A model generated the notes under the pieces. It was not told the origin of the DNA, ran no database searches, and saw nothing but the letters and a program-made list of their open reading frames with translations. Below, piece after piece: positions 17,225-25,072 of a DNA stretch of 60,461 bases. Position 1 is the stretch's first letter. Every line of letters begins with the position of its first letter. Made by a program: the position numbers and the translations under genes. The stretch is from SUG1106 sp964651095 (GTDB lineage Bacteria; Bacillota; Clostridia; Peptostreptococcales; Anaerovoracaceae): positions 1 through 60,461 of the forward strand of contig CAZYWO010000001.1 in NCBI GenBank assembly GCA_964651095.1. Direction: 5' to 3'.

Positions 17225-17889
17225 TTCTTCGTCCTTGCTGAGCTTACGAAGTGTCAGCACAGCTTTTTTGATCGGTACGTTTGTTGTTCTTTCAAGCATC
17301 GTTAAATCCTCCTCACTGTCAGCATTAAAAAACCTCATCCATGCATCAAGGCCCGTATTTTCCAGACTGCTTTCCTTTTCCAAGGCCTTGGGAAGCTCAA
17401 AATATATGGTCTTAAACTTGTCGGACAGGCGTGCTTTGTATCATAAATCTCAAAGGTCGATGCGTAGTCCTCGTGCTCCTTAAAGAGCTTAAAATCCACA
17501 ATGTTTATACAGATTACCTCCGGCAGCTTCCCGTAGGGCATTCCGCTTTTGAGCTGAGTCCCGAAGGTCTTTGCCCAGTAATACAGGCTTCTGTCGGAAA
17601 AGTCTATCTGCTTGGTACACTGTATCTCTATATTCACCTTGCGCCCTTCCACGTCCGCAAGCAAGTCCAGTCTGCTGAACTTCTCGTCCTCACTTTCGGC
17701 ATGTATTTCAGAATTGCCGATTTCTATGTTTCCTATACCGTCATAGTCTATGCCCAAGGATTCCGCAATAAAGCCTTTGAGCACCTCAGGTGTTTCGGGG
17801 TCGGTAAATACGCTTTTAAAAATTAAGTCATACTTGGGAGAAAGCACTTTCATTGGTCCTAAATACATCGGTATCACCCTTTCACTTAT

Positions 17890-17918
17890 ATTATACTATT
17901 TTCAGAGAACTATGTCAA
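17890..17918 (-). promoter_or_regulatory. Consensus promoter of the Rpn unit
   Basis: On the minus strand: TTGACA (17913-17918), a 17-base spacer, TATAAT (17890-17895). Both boxes are perfect. It begins eight bases after the stop of a minor pilin gene and drives the Rpn genes independently of the pilus operon. Confidence 0.85.
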
Positions 17919-17925
17919 CATAAAT

Positions 17926-18429
17926 TTATCCCGGTTCAACAATTGCAATAACGTCGTCATCATAATCGCCGGAACTTAAATTTGCGGGAGCACCGTTTAC
18001 CCCTGCCGACGAAATTACAATAAGCCCCGTCAGGCTGTCTTTGTCTGCGCCATCGTAGGTGTATATGTCGATACAATAGGGATTTCCGAACGGATCCTTT
18101 TTTGTTTTCGTTTTTGCCTTAAAGGAATGTCCGTCCGCTGCTGCCGACAAAAACTCCGCTTCCCATGTAAAATAGCTTTCGTTTAAAAGACTTATTATGG
18201 CTTTGGCGTTGTCGGTATAGTTGCTGTCCGGCTTCAGCGTGATTTTCCCGTTGTCAAGCATATAATTCTCAAAGGAGCTTACCATGTCGGCAAGCTCGCT
18301 TTCGCAGCGGTCTGTCTGATTATTTTTGTAAACAGTGTTATAGGTTATGTTCCCGCCTGCAAACAATATAGCAATAACGGAAACAACAACCAGTATTTCC
18401 ACTAATGTGAAAGCGCTTTTACGCATCAT
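17926..18429 (-). CDS. Minor type IV pilin (prepilin with FTLVE motif)
   Basis: A 167-residue prepilin: short basic leader MMRKSA, cleavage expected at A6/F7, then FTLVEILVV with the conserved Glu at mature position 5 and a hydrophobic helix to about residue 27. The rest is a globular head with a type II pseudopilin look (NYTDNAKAIISLL, DPFGNPYCIDIYT, the latter like the calcium-binding loop of GspG). An SD site GGAGG precedes the two ATG codons. It is the last of four genes behind the major pilin; the next gene is the Rpn unit with its own promoter. Confidence 0.85.
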   Translation of the reverse strand: MMRKSAFTLVEILVVVSVIAILFAGGNITYNTVYKNNQTDRCESELADMVSSFENYMLDNGKITLKPDSNYTDNAKAIISLLNESYFTWEAEFLSAAADGHSFKAKTKTKKDPFGNPYCIDIYTYDGADKDSLTGLIVISSAGVNGAPANLSSGDYDDDVIAIVEPG

Positions 18430-19096
18430 TTACACCTCCGTAGCTTTGATAATCCTTTACGGTTATACTTACATCAGAGCAGTCACAAACTGCACGTACA
18501 CTGTCAGTCAGATTTTCTTCCAGGCTCTCGTCAAAAGCCTCCCGCTTAATCTTTATACCTGATATTACTGCCGTTTCACGCACAGAACCGTAGCCGTAGC
18601 CTGAAAGGGCCTCCACGGTAATATCCGGAAGAATTGCCACAACAGCATCTGGGGAGGTGTTAAACGCATAATCTGTCATAATATTTCCGATACGGAAGCT
18701 CTCGCAGCTTTCGCCGTCAACCTTGACAGATACTCCCGACACCTTTATGTCCGGATAACCTGCCGATGTAAGATAAGCTATGGCTTCTTCTGCTGCCAGA
18801 GGGTAATAAAGCTCGTCGTCAAGCTCAAAAAGGTATGGGCTGAGCTGCGGAATAATACGAAAGCCGGTATCGGTTTTTTCGTAGGCTAAAGCAAACTCCT
18901 TTTTGTCAACAGAATTGGCGAACAATCCTACTGCAAGGTCAATAGCTGCTTCGGATTTATATTGATTTTTGAACCGCCTGATATTTTGCTTTATATCTGC
19001 ATTGCTGTTTACGGCTGATACATAGAGCAGTGATGCACAAAGCACGGATATAAGTCCTGTGACGAGACAAAGCTGCATATTTGCTTTTTTACGCAT
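18419..19096 (-). CDS. PilX-like membrane-anchored pilus assembly protein
   Basis: A 225-residue protein with an N-terminal membrane helix (about 8-28) but no FTLVE prepilin motif, followed by a helical segment (IKQNIRRFKNQYKSEAAIDLA) and a beta-rich head. The helix plus KSEAAIDLAV resembles PilX/GspK-like minor subunits, which often lack the canonical leader. It lies between two prepilin genes with a one-base gap upstream and an 11-base overlap downstream, so a part in priming the pilus tip is likely. The exact family is not certain. Confidence 0.65.
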   Translation of the reverse strand: MRKKANMQLCLVTGLISVLCASLLYVSAVNSNADIKQNIRRFKNQYKSEAAIDLAVGLFANSVDKKEFALAYEKTDTGFRIIPQLSPYLFELDDELYYPLAAEEAIAYLTSAGYPDIKVSGVSVKVDGESCESFRIGNIMTDYAFNTSPDAVVAILPDITVEALSGYGYGSVRETAVISGIKIKREAFDESLEENLTDSVRAVCDCSDVSITVKDYQSYGGVNDA

Positions 19097-19534
19097 TTAT
19101 GAGCACCTCCTGTATACCGTTAAATTGACTGTACCCGTATCGGTAGGTTTTTCATTGGGTATTTCTGTGGTAAGGGTTATTTTTACTCCTGTGGGCGAAA
19201 TTTGCTGAAAGGAGCTTTTATCTACATCTGTTTTTACTATTACCTCACCGTTATATGTTAATCCTTCAGGTCTGATTTCATAAGTTATATTCTCTCCGGT
19301 TTCCAAGGATATGCTGAGCTTTTTTTCTTCTACGTCAACTGCCTTTGCGGAACGCACCTCACGTGACATATAAAGCAGTGCTGTGGATAAGCTCTTTTGC
19401 CGCTGCCGTTCAACTGTGGAATCGTAGGTTTTATTTACGGTAACTGATATCAGACCAACACAAAAGGCCGATGTCAGTGTCACAAGTAAGAAACACAGCA
19501 TTGTTTCCACCAAGGTGAAAGCATTTTTTCGCAT
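19097..19534 (-). CDS. Minor type IV pilin (GspJ/PilW-like)
   Basis: A 145-residue prepilin. Leader MRKNA, cleavage at A5/F6, FTLVET with Glu5, hydrophobic helix to about 30. The following stretch (TVERQRQKSLSTALLYMSREVRSAKAV) is typical of PilW/GspJ-like minor pilins. AAGGAG precedes the ATG. It belongs to the minor pilin set made downstream of the major pilin. Confidence 0.85.
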   Translation of the reverse strand: MRKNAFTLVETMLCFLLVTLTSAFCVGLISVTVNKTYDSTVERQRQKSLSTALLYMSREVRSAKAVDVEEKKLSISLETGENITYEIRPEGLTYNGEVIVKTDVDKSSFQQISPTGVKITLTTEIPNEKPTDTGTVNLTVYRRCS

Positions 19535-19546
19535 GTTACCAACTCC

Positions 19547-19951
19547 TTACCCGGAATAAATTATTGCGGTGAGAGATTGATTGTCCTTTGTCACCGCAAT
19601 ACGGTATATATTATTTTTTAAAGTTTCCCGGCTGAATGTATCTTCTTCCGCCGCTGCAATGCTTGTTGTTCCATCGCTGCCTTTAACAATTTCACCCCTG
19701 CCAATGGCGACAATTTTGATTTCAAAATCATCGCCATATTCGTCTTTAAGATCCAATATACTGTCCAACGCAGGGTTAGCCTTTATTTCTTCAATTACTC
19801 CGGAAATTTCAAGGAGAGTTAAAAGCCGTCTGTTGTTTTGCAGCTTTGCTTTTTCAAAAGCCCCTATTATGTAAACGGTTGCCATTGATACCGATGCAAC
19901 TATAAGCAGCGAAAGTAAGCTTTCAGCCAGAGTAAAGGCTTTTTTTCTCAT
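19547..19951 (-). CDS. Minor type IV pilin (GspI/PilV-like)
   Basis: A 134-residue prepilin. Leader MRKKA, cleavage at A5/F6, FTLAESLLSLLIVASVS with Glu5, which is the form seen in GspI/PilV-like subunits. The head is short and beta-rich. TAAGGAG precedes the start. Like all prepilins here it has Ala, not Gly, before the cut site. Confidence 0.85.
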   Translation of the reverse strand: MRKKAFTLAESLLSLLIVASVSMATVYIIGAFEKAKLQNNRRLLTLLEISGVIEEIKANPALDSILDLKDEYGDDFEIKIVAIGRGEIVKGSDGTTSIAAAEEDTFSRETLKNNIYRIAVTKDNQSLTAIIYSG

Positions 19952-19972
19952 ACAAAGCTCCTTACATGATTT

Positions 19973-20296
19973 TTACACTTCAAAATCCGGCAATTCTTCA
20001 CCCGGAGGGATTTCACCATGTTCATTCTGCAATTGCTTTTCATATGCATTAAGCACAGCTTCGTTCAATTCCTTGCGGCCTTCGGAAGTGGTGGGAAATG
20101 CAATGTCGCTGTAATGGGTTTTGCCGTCTTTACCTTCAAACTTTTGCTGAGGCATACTTACAAAAAGGCCGTTTTTGCCGTCACGGACAGCAACACCTTT
20201 TATTGCAAACTGGTCGTCGAGGGTTACTGTGGCAAAGGCTTTGAGATTGGAGTCACAGTTGGAAAGCATTTTCGTTATTTGGGCTGCAATGTTCAT
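19973..20296 (-). CDS. spoVG: SpoVG-family nucleic-acid-binding protein
   Basis: A 107-residue cytosolic protein. LKAFATVTLDDQFAIKGVAV, GKNGLFVSMPQQK and the DIAFP element match the SpoVG core (the family has NGLFIAMPSR and DIAHP), followed by a helix (LNEAVLNAYEKQ). SpoVG proteins bind DNA or RNA and act as regulators; small SpoVG copies are common on Firmicutes mobile elements. It has AAGGAGG seven bases upstream and sits oddly between the major pilin and the minor pilins, behind a strong hairpin. The extension after the core ends in EELPDFEV, an acidic tail like those on other cytosolic proteins here. Confidence 0.85.
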   Translation of the reverse strand: MNIAAQITKMLSNCDSNLKAFATVTLDDQFAIKGVAVRDGKNGLFVSMPQQKFEGKDGKTHYSDIAFPTTSEGRKELNEAVLNAYEKQLQNEHGEIPPGEELPDFEV

Positions 20297-20324
20297 TTCA
20301 TGTCCTCCTTGAATTTTTTAGTAA

Positions 20325-20350
20325 ATAGAGGCGGATTGCTCCGCCTCTAT
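20325..20350 (-). terminator. Terminator or attenuator after the major pilin
   Basis: An 11-base-pair perfect stem (ATAGAGGCGGA / TCCGCCTCTAT) with a four-base loop, directly behind the major pilin gene. The minus-strand tail is TTTACTAAAAAATTC, so termination is probably partial. This would give high pilin and lower amounts of SpoVG and minor pilins from the same promoter. Confidence 0.75.
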
Positions 20351-20360
20351 TGCCGAAAAA

Positions 20361-20957
20361 TTAGTTCTCTGCTGTCAGAGAAGCGATAAGGGTATTTGCG
20401 GCAGCCGTGCCGGCTGTAACTTCAACTTCGCTTGAACCGTTCATAATTGCGCCGATATTGCTGGAGAAGCCTGCCGTTGCAGACTCAATCACACCGTCGG
20501 TAAATGTTACGAGAGCCGCATAGTCGTTTTTGCCGTCAATAGTCTGATTCTTTCCACCGGTTTCAAAAAGTATCTTGCCGTTGTTCTTGCCAGCTTCTGC
20601 GGAAACTGTAACCTTATAGGATTCATTCCAAGGATCATCCATTGCGCTGAGCGCTGTTGCGGAATCAAAATCCATAGTGTCGTCGAGATAAAGATTGAGC
20701 TGTCCGGTTACTTCTGCGGTTTCGTTACCGTCCGTTACAAAACCGAGGCCGGAGTGCTCACGCATTACCTGTTCTGCGGAAAGAATGTAGCTGCGAAGGT
20801 CAGACTTAACACCGGTTTCCTTGGCCTTATCGTTGGCGAAGTCGATTTTAGGGATGAATACGGTGAAAAGGATGCCGATTACGGCGATAACCACCAAAAT
20901 TTCCACCAAAGTAAATGCCTTTTTCTTGTTGTTTTTCTTTACTGCTGTTGTGTTCAT
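20361..20957 (-). CDS. Major type IV pilin
   Basis: A 198-residue prepilin: leader of 14 residues rich in Lys, cleavage at A14/F15, then FTLVEILVVIAVIGILF with Glu at mature position 5 and the classic hydrophobic helix. The head is acidic, low in Cys and rich in A, G and T. It is the first gene of its operon, has a consensus AAGGAGG site, a 159-base AT-rich leader behind the pilC terminator, and a strong hairpin after it, all fitting a highly expressed structural subunit. N-terminal residue -1 is Ala instead of the usual Gly. Confidence 0.88.
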   Translation of the reverse strand: MNTTAVKKNNKKKAFTLVEILVVIAVIGILFTVFIPKIDFANDKAKETGVKSDLRSYILSAEQVMREHSGLGFVTDGNETAEVTGQLNLYLDDTMDFDSATALSAMDDPWNESYKVTVSAEAGKNNGKILFETGGKNQTIDGKNDYAALVTFTDGVIESATAGFSSNIGAIMNGSSEVEVTAGTAAANTLIASLTAEN

Positions 20958-21116
20958 TATAGAACAACCTCCTTAAAAAATTTTAATATTTTTTATATAT
21001 CAACACAACTTTTTGTCGGATAACGGGTAGATTTTAACCGGCAGGAGCCTCCTTTCTTTAAAAATTTATCTTCAAAAAAGCTGCGGATATACCAAAGTAA
21101 AATTATGTATGGAAAA
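20958..21116 (-). promoter_or_regulatory. Leader and probable promoter region of the major pilin
   Basis: Very AT-rich leader between the pilC terminator and the pilin ATG. A possible -35/-10 pair is CCGACA, 16 bases, TATAAA near 20999-21026 in minus orientation, which is only moderately like the consensus. It holds an extra AGGAGG-like palindrome (AGGAGGCTCCT, about 21043-21053) with no start codon behind it, and the real AAGGAGG ten bases before the ATG. I see no known riboswitch. Confidence 0.4.
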
Positions 21117-21140
21117 GGCGCACCCACAATGGAGTGCGCC
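21117..21140 (-). terminator. Rho-independent terminator after pilC
   Basis: Perfect 7-base-pair stem GGCGCAC / GTGCGCC, 10-base loop, followed on the minus strand by TTTTCC, six bases past the pilC stop. It ends the PilT-PilB-PilMN-PilO-PilC operon and separates it from the pilin operon. Confidence 0.8.
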
Positions 21141-21146
21141 AATCGG

Positions 21147-22367
21147 TTAAAAGGTGTCAATTAAATTGTACATGGGAAGAAAAATTGAAATAACAACCGT
21201 GCCGGCAAGTACGCCTACAATTAAAATAACTGCCGGCTCTATCATACTTGTGATTTTTTTAAGTTCACGTTCAACGTCCTTGTTGTAGGAAGTTACTATA
21301 TGGGAGAGCTTGTCACAGATTTTTCCGCTTGAAGCGCCTACATCAATCAGGCCTGTAACAAATTCGGGAAATTTACCTGACTGCTGCAATGCGGACGACA
21401 GTGCCAGTCCGCTTTTTTCTACCAAGACAGTGGCTCTTTCCACCGCCCGTTTATAATATTCATTTTTCATAGATTTTGATGTAGCGTGCATACTTTCTGC
21501 CAAAGATATGCCGGATGATTGCAAGATGTTTAACATTTGACACATACGGCCCATCTCAAGCTTTGTCAGCAGCTGTCCTACAAGAGGTATCCGCAGCAAA
21601 AACTTGTGTACTGCCAACCGAAACGAGGGCATTTTTTTCATGCAGTAAATAAACACACCTATAATAAGTGCAATGCCCAAAAGCATATGCAATGTGTATT
21701 TTTGCATAAAATTACTGACGGAAATTACGATTTGAGTTACAAGAGGAATTTCCCCGCCCAGTTCCAAAAGGCTTGCCGTCATCTGAGGAACGACATACGT
21801 CATCAGCACAATAAGTACAACTACCATGACGAAAAATATCATTACAGGATATACCATTGCGCTTTTTATTTTGCCGGTAAATTCCAATTCACGCTCTAAG
21901 CTATCTGATATATTGCGAAGCGCTTTGGGAACGTTCCCGCTTTCTTCACCGGAAGCAACCTGCATTATTACGGCTTCTTCAAACTTACCTGTGCTTTTCA
22001 TGGCTTCGGACAGGCTTAAGCCCTGACTTGAAACATAGTACGTTATCGGTTCCACAACAGTACGGAGCTGCTTGTTTGCGCCGCTATTAAGCAAAAAATC
22101 CAATGCTTTACTTAAAGACAACTCCGCCTCAAGGAGAGTTGACAGCTGATAAAAGAAAAATTGAATATCTTTCTTTTTTACGCTGCCGAGGTTAATCGAA
22201 AGCAATTTACTTCTTAATCCCCAGAAATCATTGGCCTTAGTTATGTAATTTACAACCATGCCCTTAGACTTTAGCTCGGCCTCAACCTTTTCCCGTGATT
22301 CGCTGTGTATGGAGCCTTTGACCTTTTTTCCGCTGCTGTCCGTTGCGCTGTAATTGTAAAACTCCAT
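21147..22367 (-). CDS. pilC: Type IV pilus inner-membrane platform protein PilC
   Basis: A 406-residue GspF/PilC protein on which the pilus is assembled. Two T2SSF domains are visible: about 70-190 (FFYQLSTLLEAELSLSKALD, then VIMQVASGEESGNVPKAL) and about 270-395 (LEMGRMCQMLNILQSSGISL, then LIDVGASSGKICDKL), each followed by membrane helices. The N-terminal part (YNYSATDSSGKKVKGSI) is the standard start. Its ATG overlaps the pilO-like stop (TAATG). A terminator follows. Confidence 0.92.
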   Translation of the reverse strand: MEFYNYSATDSSGKKVKGSIHSESREKVEAELKSKGMVVNYITKANDFWGLRSKLLSINLGSVKKKDIQFFFYQLSTLLEAELSLSKALDFLLNSGANKQLRTVVEPITYYVSSQGLSLSEAMKSTGKFEEAVIMQVASGEESGNVPKALRNISDSLERELEFTGKIKSAMVYPVMIFFVMVVVLIVLMTYVVPQMTASLLELGGEIPLVTQIVISVSNFMQKYTLHMLLGIALIIGVFIYCMKKMPSFRLAVHKFLLRIPLVGQLLTKLEMGRMCQMLNILQSSGISLAESMHATSKSMKNEYYKRAVERATVLVEKSGLALSSALQQSGKFPEFVTGLIDVGASSGKICDKLSHIVTSYNKDVERELKKITSMIEPAVILIVGVLAGTVVISIFLPMYNLIDTF

Positions 22368-23365
22368 TATGCCACCTCTTCCATCGAGGAATAGGTATAA
22401 AATCTTACTGTCATGCGCAGTCTGTAATTGCCCTGGGAGTAGTCCTTTGCATCGACTATCAGCACCGGGCGAAAATCATTAACTGTGGGAATTTTTATAG
22501 CATTAAATTCCGGAATTATATTATGAGTTTTGGTCAGCAAGTCGCTTATACGGTCATTTAACGTAGGTCTTTCGTTTTTGGGAGCTTTTTCCGGGGCAGT
22601 TTGATGAACAGGCTGCTGAGGCTCAGAAGTATCGGGGCTTGTAACAGTTGTTGGGGAGAGAGGTTCTTGTTTTACCGGTTCCTCCGGTTCCTCCAGCTCC
22701 GAAGCCGGCGGCTTTGACTCCGGGGAAATCTGCGGCTGCTCTGAAGAAGGGGCCTCCGGTCGAACATCAGACGGTGAAGCAGGCTGAACGGCATCTTTAA
22801 GGGGATCACTGTACCATGGAATACTTGTTACCGCATCGTAATACCGTCCCAGAAAATCGTAATCCTCATCGATTCTGAGGTTTATGCTGCCGACACTATG
22901 TTTTATGCCCAGTTCGTCCAAATCCTCAATGAATTTGTAAAGATTGGGAATAGGGCCCCTCAGCTCCCAGCTCAAGGTTGTTTCCGTAACTCTGCCGTCC
23001 GAGGTACTGCTTTCAGGTTCATTAAAGCTGATTATATCCAGATAATATGCTTTTGCTTCAAGGCCAAGCCAATCAAGCATTTTTGCGGCATTTGTACGGT
23101 TTTGGCGTTCATTGTCGTTTATCTCCATTACCTTCGCCGTAAGTTTCTGCCGCCTTGATTCAAGCTGGCTGAGTTCTTCGTTAAGTTCGTCCACATATCC
23201 TGTGCTTTCTTTCAGGTTCGCCGCCTTTTCACTCTGAGTTTGCCCGAAAGATATTATAGGCAAAAATACCAGTTTTACAAAAATAACAAACACCAGTACA
23301 AGAGCAGCTGCAATAATTGCTGCCTTGTATTTTGTAGGCAAAGCTTTAAAACTCAATATTACCAC
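22367..23365 (-). CDS. PilO-like pilus alignment protein with Pro-rich linker
   Basis: A 332-residue bitopic protein: a short cytosolic start, one membrane helix (about 14-37), a coiled coil (about 45-85, NEELSQLESRRQKLTAKV), a PilO-like alpha/beta domain (about 90-165) and then a Pro/Ser/Glu-rich linker (about 190-270) before a second small beta domain. Together with the PilM-PilN fusion it forms the platform ring that links the ATPases to the pilus. The low-complexity linker makes it longer than usual PilO (about 200 residues); a PilO-PilP-like combination is possible. It overlaps both neighbours. Confidence 0.75.
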   Translation of the reverse strand: MVILSFKALPTKYKAAIIAAALVLVFVIFVKLVFLPIISFGQTQSEKAANLKESTGYVDELNEELSQLESRRQKLTAKVMEINDNERQNRTNAAKMLDWLGLEAKAYYLDIISFNEPESSTSDGRVTETTLSWELRGPIPNLYKFIEDLDELGIKHSVGSINLRIDEDYDFLGRYYDAVTSIPWYSDPLKDAVQPASPSDVRPEAPSSEQPQISPESKPPASELEEPEEPVKQEPLSPTTVTSPDTSEPQQPVHQTAPEKAPKNERPTLNDRISDLLTKTHNIIPEFNAIKIPTVNDFRPVLIVDAKDYSQGNYRLRMTVRFYTYSSMEEVA

Positions 23366-25068
23366 GCTCCTTTCAGTGTCAGTATAATTTCAAAAATACT
23401 TATTTTTTCGCCGGCAATGGTCTTTTCCTCTATGCCCGTAAGCTCGGCATCCTCAACAAATTCCAGCCCCATGAGGTTTTTTACATATTTGGATACAGTC
23501 TCCGGATTTTTCCCCATTCCCCGGACAGACAGCGCCTTACCTTTAAGGTCGCCGGAATATCGGGTTAAATCTATGGGCTCCGCTTTTTTTGCTTCAGCTT
23601 CTTCAGTTGCTTCGGTTTCTTCTGTTTCATCGCCGCCCTCGGCGTCCTCTTTACTGTCTGAGGCAGACAGGATTTCAGCATTATCAACAGATATAATGGC
23701 AACATCCTCAGGACGGTAAATCTCCAGAGTTTTCAAAAATTCTGTAACCGGAAAAAATCTCTCGTTGTATTTTTCTATAAAGGCTTCCTCTGCTGTAATT
23801 TCATCTGTCAATTGGGTTATTTGATTGTTTATTTCATTGTATTTGCTGAAATTCTTTTCCGCTTTTTCCAAAAGGACTGTTCTTATTGCAGCATTGGCTA
23901 CGCTTAAGAAAAACATAGAGGCAATAACAGCTGCCGTAATTTTTGATGCTTTTTTAGCAATATTCATGACGCTCTCGTCTTTGTCCCTTTGATTCAGCAA
24001 ATTAAGAGAGGACAAATATGCCGATGCAACGCCGCCCAGGCAGCAGCCAAAACCGGCCATATCCTTTATTTGTTTCAAAAATATCAATCGGTGATTTTCC
24101 ATTTCGGCCTGCTCCATAGATGCATCCCATATGCTGACTATTTTCATTTCAGCCATTTTCATTCTGTCATCCATACGGGGGAGCAGCTCTGTCAGTAACA
24201 CGGCACCGGTTATGAGAATACCGTCGTCCTCCATGGTATTGACAACTCTTGCTACTTCTACCTGCCAGTCCGCTGCTGTATCATTATACGCATCGGAATA
24301 CTTTTTGAAGATATCTTCATCTTCAGGCATTTTATTTTCTGCCAGAAGGTTTAAAACATCGGATTTACTCAATCCTGTTGCATCTGAAATCCTGTTTACA
24401 AAAGTGTAGTAGCCGATATCAATTTCACGGCAGTAAACGGCAACTCCCAATGCCTCTACTACCAACTTTGTGCTGCTTGCTCCAAAGTCAATGTAGACTT
24501 TGTTGGGCTCGTCTGTGCGTATCACATTAGGCAGCAGTGCCATATCTGCCAGTGGGAATGATATCCCCGTAACCGTCAGCCCGTATTTTTTGAAGTCGTA
24601 TGCTATTTCGGCAGCAAGGCTTTTTTCCATGGCTCCGGCCATATAGTAGTATAAGGTGTCACCGTTGAGTTCCTTTTTGCCGAGATAGGTTTTATCTATG
24701 TTATGTGTATCGGCGGAAACTCTGTGCATCCCAAGATTAGAGCGAATGTGTCTGTCCAGTTCAGAAAGCTTAATATTCTTTGCGGCAGAAATCTTATAGG
24801 AAAGCAGCTCCGACGGTAAGCTTAAGTTTATATTGCACTTAGGAAATACTTTCTTAATGCTGATAACCTCGTTTACCAACTTTGCCAATGCCGAAAGATT
24901 AAGCTCTCCGCCCATGTCAAACACGGCATAAGCATCCGTCTTATATGTATCCTTAATACGTGCTTCGCCGCCGGCATATTCCACATACAAAAACTTCACG
25001 TATCTGTGGCCTGCATCGACAATTATTTTTTCTTTTTTGGTAATATTGTATTTGACCAAAAAGTCCAT
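23359..25068 (-). CDS. PilM-PilN fusion protein
   Basis: A 569-residue protein that joins two pilus proteins. Residues about 1-350 are PilM-like, an actin/FtsA-type ATPase (KIIVDAGHRYVKFLYVE, VYIDFGASSTKLVVEA, and the ILITGAVLLTELLPRM stretch). Residues about 375-395 form the single membrane helix and about 400-569 give the PilN-like coiled coil and ferredoxin-like fold (EIYRPEDVAIISVDNAEIL, LKGKALSVRGMGKNPETV). PilM and PilN are normally separate proteins that bind each other through the PilN N-terminus; here they are one chain. An acidic Glu/Ala/Thr-rich insert (about 475-505) sits inside the PilN part. Confidence 0.85.
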   Translation of the reverse strand: MDFLVKYNITKKEKIIVDAGHRYVKFLYVEYAGGEARIKDTYKTDAYAVFDMGGELNLSALAKLVNEVISIKKVFPKCNINLSLPSELLSYKISAAKNIKLSELDRHIRSNLGMHRVSADTHNIDKTYLGKKELNGDTLYYYMAGAMEKSLAAEIAYDFKKYGLTVTGISFPLADMALLPNVIRTDEPNKVYIDFGASSTKLVVEALGVAVYCREIDIGYYTFVNRISDATGLSKSDVLNLLAENKMPEDEDIFKKYSDAYNDTAADWQVEVARVVNTMEDDGILITGAVLLTELLPRMDDRMKMAEMKIVSIWDASMEQAEMENHRLIFLKQIKDMAGFGCCLGGVASAYLSSLNLLNQRDKDESVMNIAKKASKITAAVIASMFFLSVANAAIRTVLLEKAEKNFSKYNEINNQITQLTDEITAEEAFIEKYNERFFPVTEFLKTLEIYRPEDVAIISVDNAEILSASDSKEDAEGGDETEETEATEEAEAKKAEPIDLTRYSGDLKGKALSVRGMGKNPETVSKYVKNLMGLEFVEDAELTGIEEKTIAGEKISIFEIILTLKGAW

Positions 25069-25072
25069 TTAC

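Larger units (their letters stand above)
16937..17868 (-). pseudogene. Rpn-family PD-(D/E)XK nuclease, frameshifted
   Basis: Recombination-promoting nuclease / putative transposase (Rpn family). The N-terminal part (17335-17868) has the family start LSPKYDLIFKSVF and the nuclease core with D71, E84 and Q86 (LDLLADVEGRKVNIEIQC). Near 17431-17437 the frame breaks: after YDTKHA the expected continuation (SDKFKTIYFELPKAL) is in the next frame, and a single added base would restore KHRLSDK. The C-terminal part runs on as an open frame to 16937 with the charged repeat REEG in tandem and the tail EDEFEM, and could start at the TTG at 17383. A one-base deletion (or a sequencing error) best explains it. 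It has its own consensus promoter and terminator and so is an independent unit inside the pilus region. Confidence 0.8.

Noticed and set aside
20958..21116. A riboswitch (for example for c-di-GMP) in the pilin leader
   Set aside because: The leader is short and AT-rich, and I see no conserved riboswitch core.
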